Shown here in pieces: positions 42,153 to 52,025 of a DNA stretch of 64,000 bases. The position numbers and the translations under genes are program-made. The notes under the pieces were generated by a model. The model saw only the letters and a program-made list of their open reading frames with translations. It did not search any database and had not been told where the DNA came from. The DNA is from Bin87 sp034423115 (lineage in GTDB: Bacteria > Chloroflexota > Dehalococcoidia > Lucifugimonadales > UBA3495). The stretch covers positions 82,868-146,867 of the forward strand of contig DAOUJD010000073.1 in NCBI GenBank assembly GCA_034423115.1, given 5' to 3'. The first letter of the stretch is position 1; each line of letters starts with the position of its first letter.

Positions 42153-43160
42153 TTATCCGAACGGCGAGTTGTTGCTCACCTGTGGAGCGGCGGCGGGTTC
42201 GGGTTGAGTCCTCTCGAATATGCGGCGGACCGCTTCCACGTTCTCTACGTTTTTGTGAGCGATCGGCGGCATTTTGCCTCGCCGCATCGCCCGGAACGCG
42301 ACCGGCATATAGTCCATCAACGCCGGCAGGTTCATCATGCCGACCGACTTGATGGGCAATCGTAGTTCATCCAATCGCCCACTGTGGCCCACCGATTCCG
42401 TGAACGCGTCGGTGTGCCTGGCCCCGTTGTTGTTGTCGTAGCCGGCTTGAATCGCCTGCTCGCGCATCGCCATGATGCGATCCATCGGCGCCACGCCCTT
42501 GGGACAAGCCTGCACGCATTCGTTGCAGCGCGTGCAATCCCAAATACCGGTCGGCTCGCTCAACGCCCACAGCCGTTCCATGGAAACGCCCTCGGCATCG
42601 CCGTCTCGGGGATCGGCCGTGAACCGGTACGCCTTTGCCAGCGCCGCCGGGCCCAGGAACGTCGGGTCGATTTCCAGCACCGTGCAGTCTGACACGCAGG
42701 CCCCGCACATGATGCACGCGGTCACTCCGGAAAGGTGCAGCATGGCATCGTTGGAGACGATGTACTCGCCTTCCGGTTCCCGCCCCATGTGTTTCAGGTA
42801 GGGGTCAACGGCTTCGATTTTGTCCCAAAAGAGATCGAAATTGACCACCAGGTCCTTGACCACCGGCATCACGCCCGCGGGTTCCACCGTGATCACTCCA
42901 TCCTGGACTGCGGTGTTGGCGATGGTCTTGCACGCCAAACCGGCGTGCCCGTTGATCCGCATGGCGCATGAACCGCAGATCGCGCTCCGGCATGAGCACC
43001 GCAGTGATAGCGTGCCGTCGTCGTCCTCGCGAATCTGGATCAACGCGTCCAGCACCGTGGCGTTGTCGGCAATGGTAACCGGATAGTCTTGCCAGTACGG
43101 TAGGCGGCGCTCGTCGGCCGCGTCCGGGTCCTGTCGTCTTACCCTGATCGTGACGTCCAT
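42153..43160 (-). CDS. sdhB: Succinate dehydrogenase/fumarate reductase iron-sulfur subunit
   Basis: A 335-residue subunit that passes electrons from the flavin to quinone. The [2Fe-2S] domain has SCRSAICGSCAMRINGHAGLA; the C-terminal ferredoxin-like domain has CIMCGACVSDC and CTRCNECVQACPKG for the other clusters. It is about 90 residues longer than common SdhB, by a C-terminal extension after residue 245 (MREQAIQAGYDNNNGARHTD onwards), as in the forms paired with SdhE. The gene starts three bases after the sdhA stop. Confidence 0.94.
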   Translation of the reverse strand: MDVTIRVRRQDPDAADERRLPYWQDYPVTIADNATVLDALIQIREDDDGTLSLRCSCRSAICGSCAMRINGHAGLACKTIANTAVQDGVITVEPAGVMPVVKDLVVNFDLFWDKIEAVDPYLKHMGREPEGEYIVSNDAMLHLSGVTACIMCGACVSDCTVLEIDPTFLGPAALAKAYRFTADPRDGDAEGVSMERLWALSEPTGIWDCTRCNECVQACPKGVAPMDRIMAMREQAIQAGYDNNNGARHTDAFTESVGHSGRLDELRLPIKSVGMMNLPALMDYMPVAFRAMRRGKMPPIAHKNVENVEAVRRIFERTQPEPAAAPQVSNNSPFG

Positions 43161-43163
43161 GTC

Positions 43164-44852
43164 CTAGTATTTCCTCTCTTCAGGCGTCCACTGCGTGATG
43201 ACTACGGGCAACTCCGAAATCTCGGGTCCGCCCTCTCCCTGAGTCAGCACGATGTGGTGCAGCCACTCTTCGTCATTGCGGTCTGGATAGTCGACGCGGA
43301 ATTGCGCGCCCCGACTTTCCCTACGCTCCAGAGCGCCCACCGCGATGGTGTCTGCACAGTCCAGCATGTAGCCCAACTCCAACGCGAATATCAGGTCGGT
43401 GTTGAATGTCTTGCCCTTGTTCTGCACCGGCACGTTCTCGTACCGGCGGCGCAAATCGTGCAGGTCGCCCAGCGTTTCCTGGATCCCTTCCTCGTTGCGG
43501 AACACCGCGACGTTGCGGTTCATGGACTCGCCCATATCCCTACGAATGGAGCCCCAGCGGTCGCCGTTCTGCGGCCGGTCCAACATTTCCTGGATCCGGC
43601 GCCGTTCCCTCGACAGGGCATCATACGCGTCGAAGTCGGCGAATCCGATGTTCCGCACGGCGTCGGACGCGTGGTTGCCGGCCCGTTCGCCGAAAACGAT
43701 AGTGTCCAGCAGCGAGTTGGCTCCCAACCGATTCCCGCCGTGTACGCTCACGTTAGCGCATTCGCCGGCCGCGTAAACCCCGCTCAGGTTCGTCAGCCCG
43801 TTCACGTCGGTCTTGATGCCGCCCATTATGTAATGCATCCCAGGGCGAATCGGAATCGGCTCCCGAATCATGTCCGCGCCGGCCAGGTCGATCCCGATTT
43901 CCCGGATCTGGCTCAGCTTTTCCAGGATCAGGGCTTCACCCAGATGCGTGCAGTCGAGGTACACGCAACCGTCCACTCCGTTGCCCGCGTTGATTTCAGT
44001 CTGCTCGGCTCGGGACACGACGTCGCGGGAAGCCAACTCCATCATGTTGGGAGCGTACTTCTCCATAAAGCGATTGCCGTCCTTGTCCCGCAGGTACGCC
44101 CCTTCGCCGCGCGCCGCCTCTGAGATCAGAACGCCGCTGCCGGCCAGCGTCGTGGGATGGTATTGGACCATCTCCATGTCCATGAGTTGGCCGCCGGCGT
44201 TGTATATCAACCCCATCCCGTCGCCGGTGACTATGAGCGCGTTGGTGCTCGGCTCAAACAGTCGTCCGCAACCACCAGTTGCAAAAATGACGGTCTTCGC
44301 GCGGATCACGCTCAACTCGCCCGTCCGGATCTCCATGGCGATAACGCCGGCGGCGCGGCCGTCTTCCATGATCAGCGACGTTACGAACCATTCCTCGTAA
44401 CGTCGCACGCCGGACTTGATCAGCTGCTCGAACATCACGTGAAGCAACGCTTGCCCAGTGAAGTCGCCCACGAAGAACGTCCGCGCGCGACGTTGTCCAC
44501 CGAATGCGCGAGTACCCAACCGGCCTTCGTCGTCCCGGTTGAAGGTGACGCCCATGTGCTCCATGTCGATCAAGGACGCGCCGGCCTGCCGGCACATCAC
44601 CTCGATAGCGTCCTGGTCGCCAAGAAAGTCGCTGCCCTTGATGGTATCGTAGGCGTGGTCTTCCCAGTCGTCGCCGCGGTCCAGCAGCGCCGCGTTTATC
44701 CCGCCCTGCGCCGCGTTTGAGTGGCTGCGAACCGGATGGACCTTGCTGATAATCGCAGTATCCGCGCCCCCGGCCCGCGCCGCGATAGCCGCCCGCATAC
44801 CGGCCAGTCCAGCGCCAACGACCAGTACGTCGTGTTGCAAATCCTCTGGCAT
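43164..44852 (-). CDS. sdhA: Succinate dehydrogenase/fumarate reductase flavoprotein subunit
   Basis: A 562-residue FAD protein oxidising succinate to fumarate. VVGAGLAGMRAAIAA binds FAD, and RSHSNAAQGGINAAL contains the His that carries covalent FAD. HYIMGGIKTDVNG and GGNRLGANSLLDT follow as usual. GGAGG lies just before the ATG. It is the first gene of sdhA-sdhB-sdhE; the convergent-looking 81-base gap to the upstream Nudix gene holds no clear promoter, so it may also be read from the nuo block. Confidence 0.96.
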   Translation of the reverse strand: MPEDLQHDVLVVGAGLAGMRAAIAARAGGADTAIISKVHPVRSHSNAAQGGINAALLDRGDDWEDHAYDTIKGSDFLGDQDAIEVMCRQAGASLIDMEHMGVTFNRDDEGRLGTRAFGGQRRARTFFVGDFTGQALLHVMFEQLIKSGVRRYEEWFVTSLIMEDGRAAGVIAMEIRTGELSVIRAKTVIFATGGCGRLFEPSTNALIVTGDGMGLIYNAGGQLMDMEMVQYHPTTLAGSGVLISEAARGEGAYLRDKDGNRFMEKYAPNMMELASRDVVSRAEQTEINAGNGVDGCVYLDCTHLGEALILEKLSQIREIGIDLAGADMIREPIPIRPGMHYIMGGIKTDVNGLTNLSGVYAAGECANVSVHGGNRLGANSLLDTIVFGERAGNHASDAVRNIGFADFDAYDALSRERRRIQEMLDRPQNGDRWGSIRRDMGESMNRNVAVFRNEEGIQETLGDLHDLRRRYENVPVQNKGKTFNTDLIFALELGYMLDCADTIAVGALERRESRGAQFRVDYPDRNDEEWLHHIVLTQGEGGPEISELPVVITQWTPEERKY

Positions 44853-44933
44853 TTGTGAATTCCTCCAACCGAATACGGCTATCCGGTTACTTGTGGCGCA
44901 AGAACGGTCTAGCGGCGCGCCTGATTTCGGTCG

Positions 44934-45500
44934 CTAATTATCCCCCAAGACACGCATGGCAAGCAACAGCGACGCTACGCTCTTGGCATCTCTTATCGTT
45001 CCATCGGCGATCAGCTTCGGAATTTCGCTTAGCGGCGTCCGCACCACTTCGATAAATTCGTCCTCATCAGCGGCCAGTCGCGCCGGCTCCAGATCCTTCG
45101 CCAGATAGGCGTGAATCATCTGCGTGCACCAGCCGGGCGCGACGAACCAGGTCGCCAGGGATTCCAGGCTGCCTGCCTTGTGGCCGATCTCCTCTTGCAA
45201 CTCGCGCAGAGCCGTGGCTTCCGGATCCTCTCCTCGTTCCATCTTCCCAGCCGGCGCCTCCAGCAGGAATGATTCCACGGCCTTCCGGAATTGACGGACC
45301 AGCAAGACACTACCGTTGGAATCCACAGGCACCATGCAAACCGAATACGGATGATCAACAATCTCCCGAGTGATTTCCCGCCCATTGGGCAGGGACACAG
45401 TCGACACCCTGACCTTGACCAGGTCTCCTTGATACGCCGTCGCTTCGGCTATCGTAGGCTCTTCTCGCGGGCCGGAGGTATCTATGCCGGTCGTCGCCAA
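44934..45500 (-). CDS. Nudix hydrolase, ADP-ribose pyrophosphatase-like (copy A)
   Basis: A 188-residue Nudix protein. The Nudix box is GKMERGEDPEATALRELQEE followed by IG, with the PYSVCMVPVDSNGSVLLVRQFRK strand before it and SFLLEAPAG just ahead, the pattern of ADP-ribose pyrophosphatases. Tandem with a close paralogue at 45503-46048 and downstream of nadK, so a role in NAD or ADP-ribose turnover is suggested by both sequence and location. Confidence 0.9.
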   Translation of the reverse strand: MATTGIDTSGPREEPTIAEATAYQGDLVKVRVSTVSLPNGREITREIVDHPYSVCMVPVDSNGSVLLVRQFRKAVESFLLEAPAGKMERGEDPEATALRELQEEIGHKAGSLESLATWFVAPGWCTQMIHAYLAKDLEPARLAADEDEFIEVVRTPLSEIPKLIADGTIRDAKSVASLLLAMRVLGDN

Positions 45501-45502
45501 AT

Positions 45503-46048
45503 TCAGACTCCCACGGCCCGCATCGCCAGCAGCAGGGCGGCTACGCTCTTTGCGTCCTGGATTGATCCGTCAGCGATCAGGTTCGGAGCCTCCGACAGCG
45601 GAACAGTTACAACGTCAATAAATTCATCCTCGTCCGAATCCAGCACCGCGGGCGTCAGACCCGTCGCCAGAAACACGTGCATGTACTCCGATGCCCAGCC
45701 CGGCGCCAGCCAGAATGCCGTCAGCTTCGTCAGTTGCGCGGCCGTGTGCCCGATTTCTTCCTGCAACTCGCGTCGCGTGGACTCCTCGGGTTCTTCGCCC
45801 TCCTCGATTCCTCCCGCCGGCACTTCCAGCAGGAAACTCTCGGTGGGCTTGCGGTATTGACGCACCAGCAGCACATTGCCATCCCCGTCCACGGGCACCA
45901 CGCAGATAGACGGCGCGTGGTCCACTATCTCCCGGGTCGTCTCTCTCCCGTTGGGCAACCGGATTGTGTCCACGCGCACGTCAATGATTCGCCCGTTGAA
46001 CACCGAACGGGTGGCGATGGTCGGTTCGTTGTTTGCGTCGGTGGTCAA
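45503..46048 (-). CDS. Nudix hydrolase, ADP-ribose pyrophosphatase-like (copy B)
   Basis: A 181-residue paralogue of the neighbour, with GGIEEGEEPEESTRRELQEE and IG as the Nudix box and VLLVRQYRKPTESFLLEVPAG ahead of it. The two proteins align along almost the whole length, including ADEDEFIEVV/SDEDEFIDVV and the C-terminal DAKSVA-LLLAMR, so they come from a tandem duplication. The gap between them is two bases and the gap to nadK is seven, so the three are one transcript. Confidence 0.9.
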   Translation of the reverse strand: MTTDANNEPTIATRSVFNGRIIDVRVDTIRLPNGRETTREIVDHAPSICVVPVDGDGNVLLVRQYRKPTESFLLEVPAGGIEEGEEPEESTRRELQEEIGHTAAQLTKLTAFWLAPGWASEYMHVFLATGLTPAVLDSDEDEFIDVVTVPLSEAPNLIADGSIQDAKSVAALLLAMRAVGV

Positions 46049-46055
46049 GAGCGCC

Positions 46056-46913
46056 CTACCTTCCCTGAAAGCTGAAACCCAACCGTCGCGTCAGGGTCGC
46101 CCAGAAGTAGTTCGGTTCGTTGGCCCTCAGGAAACGCGCCCGGTACGGGCTGTGCGTAATCCTGACCCAATCACCCGGCTCTATCGGGTGATTTTCGAAG
46201 CCATCCACGCTGATAATGGCCTCCTGCGATCCCTCCAGGTGGAAATCCACGCTACTCGTGGGACTCAACACCAGTGGTGTCGTCAACCCTACGTGCGATG
46301 CCAGCGGGGTCAACACCAGATCGTCGGACAACGGATCGATGATGGGACCACCCGCCGCGAAACTGTAGCCGGTGCTGCCGGTGGCCGTAGCGAGTATCAC
46401 CCCATCCGCCCGAAAAGTGGACACATCCGCGCCGTCTATGACCGCCCGCACCGTTATCACCCGCGACACTCGGCTCCGGGACAGCACAACGTCGTTCAAC
46501 GCGTGATATGGACCCTGGGGAGCTGGGGGTTCCGTTACTTCGGGGTCGCGCCGGTGGACTTCCGCTTTCAGCATGCTGTGTTCAGATACCCTGACGTCGC
46601 CGTTCAGGTAACGGGGCAATTGCTCCATCACGCCGGGCACCGTCAATTCGGTCATGAAGCCCAAACGGCCCATGTTGATGCCCAGCAGGGGTATTCCCAT
46701 CGGGGCCACTGCACGATTCACGCGCAGGATGGTGCCATCCCCCCCAATCGTGATCACCAAGTCGGTGTCGCGCGCGCGTTCGCTGATATCGCCGGCGTCC
46801 TCGGCGCGGAGGATCCAGCTGTTCGCTCCCAGGTTCAACTCGCCGACGATGGCGTGAGCCAGATCCAGGGCCTCCGGGATCAAGTCGTTGTAAGCGATGC
46901 CGACGGTTTTCAT
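46056..46913 (-). CDS. nadK: NAD kinase
   Basis: Makes NADP from NAD and ATP. The 285-residue protein has the GGDG motif in VITIGGDGTILRVNRA, the GINMGRLGFMTEL loop, the NDVVLSR segment and ATATGSTGYSFAAGGPII, together diagnostic. It follows nuoN by six bases and precedes the two Nudix genes, so NADP supply is placed with respiratory genes here. Confidence 0.95.
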   Translation of the reverse strand: MKTVGIAYNDLIPEALDLAHAIVGELNLGANSWILRAEDAGDISERARDTDLVITIGGDGTILRVNRAVAPMGIPLLGINMGRLGFMTELTVPGVMEQLPRYLNGDVRVSEHSMLKAEVHRRDPEVTEPPAPQGPYHALNDVVLSRSRVSRVITVRAVIDGADVSTFRADGVILATATGSTGYSFAAGGPIIDPLSDDLVLTPLASHVGLTTPLVLSPTSSVDFHLEGSQEAIISVDGFENHPIEPGDWVRITHSPYRARFLRANEPNYFWATLTRRLGFSFQGR

Positions 46914-46919
46914 GTTGGC

Positions 46920-48425
46920 CTAGCCGCCCGCCAACACGGATACCGCGCGTTCCGCCGCCCCAAGCAGTGTCGCCGGAGCTACCCCCAGCCACACCAACGC
47001 CAAGGTTGCCACGCCCAATGCCACGTTCGCCGGCCACGATGCCCCGACTCGCTCGGTGTGGATCGGCGTCTGCAGGAACATGACCTTGATCACCCGCAGG
47101 TAGTAGTAGGCCGACACCACGCTGTTGACCACACCGATGATCACCAGCCACGTCATCAGCGATTCGCCGGTGTTGATGGCCGCCGCGAATACGTAGATCT
47201 TTGCAATGAATATCCCGGTTGGCGGCACTCCGATCAGCGCGATCAGCGCCAGGGCAAGGGTGATCGCCAAGAAAGGCGCACGTCGCAGCATACCTGAGTA
47301 ATCGTAAATCTCGTCGCTGTTGATGCGGTTCCCAATACACACAATGGCGAAAAACGCCGTCAGGTTGGCCGCCGTGTACGCCGCCAAGTAGAACAACACA
47401 CTGCTGGGCCCGACCGCGATGTCGCCGGCGTAAGCCACCGCCGCGACGCCGACCAGGATGTAACCGGCATGCGCGACCGTGCTGTAGCCGAACATCCGCT
47501 TGATGTTGCGCTGCGCGATAGCCACCAGATTTCCGATGGTCATGGAAAGCGCAGCCAGTCCGGCCAGCAATACCCACCAGTCTCCTTCAAGCGCTTCGAA
47601 TCCTATGTAGAAGACCCGCAGTACCAGCCCGAAAGCCGCCGCCTTGCTCGCTACCGACAGGAACGCCACCATCGGAGTCGGCGCTCCCTCGTACACGTCG
47701 GGCACCCACATCTGGAACGGGGCCGCAGACATCTTGAATCCAAAACCGGCCAGCAGGAGCACAATCGCGAGCAACAGAGCCATGCTCCCGAAGGGGAATA
47801 CTCCCGCCGACGCACCTGCGGACAACGCGGCCGCGATCTCATCCAGGCGGGTGCTCCCGGTAAACCCGTATATCAACGCCATTCCATACAACATCAGCGC
47901 GCTGCTCAAAGCGCCGATGATCAGGAATTTCATTCCCGCCTCGCTGGACCGCCCGTTGGGTAGGAACGCCGCCAACGCCGCCAAGGGCAGCGTCGTGAGT
48001 TCCAGCGCGATGTACATGGTGATGAGCTCGTGTGCCGAAACCAGCAGCATCATGCCCGTGGCCGACAGCAGCATCAGCCCGAAGAACTCACCTTGCAGTC
48101 GCTCCATCCTCCGCACGTAGTCCGTCGAGACCAGTACGACCAGACCCACCGCCGCCAAGATCAGGAAGTTGAAGAACAGCGAGAATTTGTCGATGGACAG
48201 TGTGTAAAGGACCACCGATCCTTCCGCCGTCAATTGGCTTTGGCCGGAACCCGTTAGTTCGGCGACCTGCCACGCGCTCAAGGCTGCCGGCGCCGCCAAC
48301 CCGAAAAACGACAACCCCACGAGCAAGCCCGTGCGCCGCGTGATCAGGTCCACGACGATGACCAGCATCGCCAATGCCGCCATCGCCAGTTGCGGTGCAA
48401 TCAGGTAGAGGTCGTAAACGGTCAT
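46920..48425 (-). CDS. nuoN: NADH-quinone oxidoreductase subunit N
   Basis: A 501-residue antiporter-like membrane subunit with about 14 hydrophobic segments. The proton-channel region is seen in MYIALELTTLPLAALAAFLP and in GFGFKMSAAPFQMWVPDVYE, with Lys and Glu at the expected places. Last of the nuo genes; nuoM ends two bases upstream of its start. Confidence 0.95.
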   Translation of the reverse strand: MTVYDLYLIAPQLAMAALAMLVIVVDLITRRTGLLVGLSFFGLAAPAALSAWQVAELTGSGQSQLTAEGSVVLYTLSIDKFSLFFNFLILAAVGLVVLVSTDYVRRMERLQGEFFGLMLLSATGMMLLVSAHELITMYIALELTTLPLAALAAFLPNGRSSEAGMKFLIIGALSSALMLYGMALIYGFTGSTRLDEIAAALSAGASAGVFPFGSMALLLAIVLLLAGFGFKMSAAPFQMWVPDVYEGAPTPMVAFLSVASKAAAFGLVLRVFYIGFEALEGDWWVLLAGLAALSMTIGNLVAIAQRNIKRMFGYSTVAHAGYILVGVAAVAYAGDIAVGPSSVLFYLAAYTAANLTAFFAIVCIGNRINSDEIYDYSGMLRRAPFLAITLALALIALIGVPPTGIFIAKIYVFAAAINTGESLMTWLVIIGVVNSVVSAYYYLRVIKVMFLQTPIHTERVGASWPANVALGVATLALVWLGVAPATLLGAAERAVSVLAGG

Positions 48426-48427
48426 GT

Positions 48428-49966
48428 TTAGCGTCCCACGCTCGCGAGACCCAGGTTGTAGCTGTTCACTATCGGCTCCAGACCGTCCCTGAATACGTCA
48501 GTCAGCCATGCCGGGTAGATGCCAACCGCGAATATGCTGATCACCAGCAGCGCCACCGGCACCGCGTCCACCATGGACGCGTCTGACAGCCCGTCCCAAC
48601 GCGCCGGCCGCGGTCCGAACATCGTCCGTTGGATCATCCACAGGATGTACCCCGCCGCCAGTATGATCCCTAGCACCGCCAGGATAGTCAACGCAGGGAA
48701 CGCACGGAACCCCCCGAAAAACACCAGCAGCTCGGACACGAACCCGCTCATCGCCGGCAGGCCCAGCGAAGCGGCGCCGGCGATCAGGAACGCGCCGGCC
48801 AGGATGGGCATCCGGTTCGCCAGCCCTCCAAGATCACCTATATTTCGAGTATGCGTTTTCTCGTAAAGGATCCCCACCGCCACGAACAGCAAACCCGTTA
48901 TCGTCCCGTGCGTGAATAACTGCATGGCCGCGCCGGTGAGCCCTGCATCAGTGAGTGTTCCACCAATCACCGCGACGGAACCGATCCCTACCAACACCAA
49001 GCCCATGTGGCTGACACTGGAATACGCAATCAACCGTTTAAGGTCAGTCTGACGCAGCGTCACCACCGCTCCGTACAGTACGCTCACCACTCCCAATGCC
49101 ACGATGGGTAACGCAAAGTTGGCGAGTTGTTCCGGGAACATGCCTGCGTTCACCCGCAGTAACCCGTATCCGCCCATCTTTAGCATCACGCCGGCCAGCA
49201 TGACGCTGCCGGCCGTCGGTGCGTCCGTATGCGCGTCGGGCAACCAGGTGTGCACCGGCCACGTCGGCAATTTCACCGCAAAAGCAATGAAAAACAGCCA
49301 GAACAGGACGCCCATCGGCAGCGCTGCCCGCGACGCGTCCAGCGCTCCGCCGGGCTCCAGCAAACGCGTCATGTCGAAGCTGCCCACGCCCGAACTGACG
49401 AACACCGCCACGATGGCAACCAGCATGAACGCTGACCCGAGGATCGTGAAGATCAAAAACTTCATCGCCGAGTATTCGCGCCGCCCGGTTCCCCAGGTCG
49501 AGATGAGCAGGTACATGGGCACCAGTTCGATTTCCCAGAACAGGAAGAACAGCAGGAAGTCCAGCGATGTGAAGACGCCCATCACCGCTGTTTGCAGTAC
49601 GAACAGCCAGATAAAATACTCTTTGACGCGGTCGCGGATGTGGAATGACACGAACACCGCGCACAGGCCGAGCAATCCGGTGAGCATCACCAGCGGCGCG
49701 CTGATCCCGTCCACGCCTAGCAGGTAACTCGCCTGCACCGTTCCGGTGTCGATCCAGTCGAATCGGTCCACCAACTGGAAACGGTCGCCGCCTGGCGTGA
49801 ACAGCACGAACACGATCACCGACAGCACGAGGTCGGCCAACGCCACTGCGCCCGCGTACCACCGGATCGCCCGATCATTGCGGAGGATGCCCAACGCCAA
49901 TAGCAGCGCCGCCACCGCCGGCAGAAAGACCGTGGCAGTCAGCAGTCCGTTGAATCCGGTCGGCAT
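48428..49966 (-). CDS. nuoM: NADH-quinone oxidoreductase subunit M
   Basis: A 512-residue antiporter-like subunit. FLLFFLFWEIELVPMYLLI has the conserved Glu, and AFAVKLPTWPVHTWLPDAHT the Lys-containing channel helix. GGLANRMPILAGAFLIAGAA and LPAMSGFVSELLVF complete the pattern. It lies between nuoL (six bases upstream) and nuoN. Confidence 0.96.
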   Translation of the reverse strand: MPTGFNGLLTATVFLPAVAALLLALGILRNDRAIRWYAGAVALADLVLSVIVFVLFTPGGDRFQLVDRFDWIDTGTVQASYLLGVDGISAPLVMLTGLLGLCAVFVSFHIRDRVKEYFIWLFVLQTAVMGVFTSLDFLLFFLFWEIELVPMYLLISTWGTGRREYSAMKFLIFTILGSAFMLVAIVAVFVSSGVGSFDMTRLLEPGGALDASRAALPMGVLFWLFFIAFAVKLPTWPVHTWLPDAHTDAPTAGSVMLAGVMLKMGGYGLLRVNAGMFPEQLANFALPIVALGVVSVLYGAVVTLRQTDLKRLIAYSSVSHMGLVLVGIGSVAVIGGTLTDAGLTGAAMQLFTHGTITGLLFVAVGILYEKTHTRNIGDLGGLANRMPILAGAFLIAGAASLGLPAMSGFVSELLVFFGGFRAFPALTILAVLGIILAAGYILWMIQRTMFGPRPARWDGLSDASMVDAVPVALLVISIFAVGIYPAWLTDVFRDGLEPIVNSYNLGLASVGR

Positions 49967-49972
49967 CGTTCC

Positions 49973-52012
49973 CTATCCCAAGATCAAGTACAGAACGATT
50001 ATGACCACGCCGCCCGCGGCCGCCATCAACGGGTACGTCTGTACTTGGCCGTTTTGCGCCAACGCGATCAGGCTGCCGATGTTTCGGGAAATCCAGCCCG
50101 TCAATCCAACTATCCCATCAACAATGTTCCGGTCCACCCAGTCCGTGATGGCTGCCACGATCCGGTAGAACACGCGCCCCACGATCAGACCCTCGTAGAG
50201 GTGGTCCAGGTAATACCGCTGCGACAGCACCGTGTGCGCCACCCCGCTTCTGGTCAGTGGATCGTTGTTCGTGAATGGGCGCGGCCACGCATACGTGAGT
50301 ACCGCCAACCCGATCCCCGCCAGCGCAACGACGTTGGAGATCACCGCCATGGCGATGCTGAACGGCGGCGCATGATGGCCGTCGTGCAGACCCGAGGCAA
50401 AGTAATCGGTAAGCCAATGCGACGGTATCAAACCAAAGAAGCTCTTGACACCGATCGGATTGGCGATCCAACCCGCAATCACTGCCGACACGCCCAGGAA
50501 AACCATCGGCCCTATCATGAACCACGGCGATTCGCCCAGGTGGACGTGGTGAGATACGCCCGTCGGCGGCGGCTGCCCCGTCTCTTCGCAATCGTGTAAC
50601 TCTTGCTCGCCCCCGCCTCGGAATTCTCCGTGGAACGTCAGGTGCACCATCCGGAACGAGTAGAATGCCGTCAACAGTACGCCCACCAGCAAAAGCACGA
50701 ACACCAGCAGGCTCACGGAGGTTTCGACGGCCCCGGTCCGCAACCAGGCCTCCAGCAGTATCTCGTCCTTGCTCCAGAACCCGGCCAGCGGGAAGATCCC
50801 CACCAAGCTCAGCGCGCCAATGACCGTCAGCCAATACGTGAACGGCATCGCCTTGCGGAGCCCACCCATGTACATCATGTTGAACGTGCCCGCCGCGTGG
50901 TTGACGCTGCCCGCTCCCAAGAAAAGAAGCGCTTTGAAGAACGCGTGGGTGAACAGGTGGAACAGCGCCGCGTTGTACGCTCCCACACCCAATGCGGCCA
51001 TCATGTAACCGAGCTGGCTTACCGTGGAGTACGCCATGACTCGTTTGATGTCGTTGGCTGCAAGACCCATTGTTGCGGCGAAAACTGCGGTGAACGCCCC
51101 GATCAGGGCCACCACCATCATGGCGCCTTCCGATTCGGAGAACACCGGGAAGAAACGCCCTACCAGGAACACGCCCGCCGCCACCATAGTCGCCGCGTGG
51201 ATCAGCGCGCTGACGGGCGTCGGGCCTTCCATGGCGTCCGGGAGCCAGGTATGCAATGGGAATTGTCCGCTCTTTCCGGCCGCGCCCGCGAACAACCCCA
51301 GGCACAGCCAAAGCAACGCTCCGCCCGCAACGATTCCCGCTCCGCCTGCCGCCACCGGAGCCGCGGCCTGCCAGATGTCGGGAATGTGCAGCGCGTTGAG
51401 TCCCTGCGCCGCGAATGTGTCTGCCTGGAAGAACAGGAATATGATCGCCAGCAGGAAACCGACGTCGCCTATCCGGGTGATGATGAACGCCTTTTTGGCG
51501 GCGGCCGCCGCGGATGGCCGTTCGTGCCAGAATCCGATCAGCAGGTACGACGACAACCCCACCAGTTCCCAGAACACGTACATCTGCACGACGTTTGACG
51601 CCAGCACCAAGCCGATCATCGACGCGCTGAACAGCGACATGTACGCGTAGTACCGGGCGAAGCTTTCGTCGCCGTCCATGTACCCCATGGAGTAGATCTG
51701 CACCATCAGGCTGACGCCCGTCACCACCACCAGCATCACGTTCGTCAGCGGGTCCAGCAGCAGACCCATCTGCACCGACGCCCCTGGAGCCAAGTTTAGC
51801 CAGAGGTGCGGCGCGAAATCGTACACGACGTCGTGCGCCGACGACCGCAGCAGCCAGAGGGACAATGCAAACCCAACGGCCAACGCCACTATGGTCAGGT
51901 AACCCGCAGCCTTGGCCACGCTCGGACCCAACGGACGGATTACCCCGCCAATGAGCAGGAATGACGCGACGGGCAGCAGGAAGATCGCCCAAACCAGCGC
52001 TTCGGTCAGCAT
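49973..52012 (-). CDS. nuoL: NADH-quinone oxidoreductase subunit L
   Basis: A 679-residue distal antiporter-like subunit with the long lateral helix expected at its C-terminal side. YVFWELVGLSSYLLIGFWHE has the key Glu, and GAAGKSGQFPLHTWLPDAME the channel Lys. The loop around residues 495-515 is His- and Gly-rich (GGGEQELHDCEETGQPP). Only 13 bases separate it from the small unknown ORF upstream. Confidence 0.96.
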   Translation of the reverse strand: MLTEALVWAIFLLPVASFLLIGGVIRPLGPSVAKAAGYLTIVALAVGFALSLWLLRSSAHDVVYDFAPHLWLNLAPGASVQMGLLLDPLTNVMLVVVTGVSLMVQIYSMGYMDGDESFARYYAYMSLFSASMIGLVLASNVVQMYVFWELVGLSSYLLIGFWHERPSAAAAAKKAFIITRIGDVGFLLAIIFLFFQADTFAAQGLNALHIPDIWQAAAPVAAGGAGIVAGGALLWLCLGLFAGAAGKSGQFPLHTWLPDAMEGPTPVSALIHAATMVAAGVFLVGRFFPVFSESEGAMMVVALIGAFTAVFAATMGLAANDIKRVMAYSTVSQLGYMMAALGVGAYNAALFHLFTHAFFKALLFLGAGSVNHAAGTFNMMYMGGLRKAMPFTYWLTVIGALSLVGIFPLAGFWSKDEILLEAWLRTGAVETSVSLLVFVLLLVGVLLTAFYSFRMVHLTFHGEFRGGGEQELHDCEETGQPPPTGVSHHVHLGESPWFMIGPMVFLGVSAVIAGWIANPIGVKSFFGLIPSHWLTDYFASGLHDGHHAPPFSIAMAVISNVVALAGIGLAVLTYAWPRPFTNNDPLTRSGVAHTVLSQRYYLDHLYEGLIVGRVFYRIVAAITDWVDRNIVDGIVGLTGWISRNIGSLIALAQNGQVQTYPLMAAAGGVVIIVLYLILG

Positions 52013-52025
52013 CTTGTGGGAGGCC

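Noticed and set aside
45876..47297. 473-residue plus-strand frame opposite nadK and nuoN
   Set aside because: Antisense shadow: rich in His, Arg and Gln, no motif, and both real genes on the other strand are certain.
50118..51992. 624-residue open frame on the minus strand inside nuoL
   Set aside because: It is in another frame of nuoL, its product is Arg/Gly/Ala-rich without membrane segments or motifs, and high GC easily leaves such frames open.
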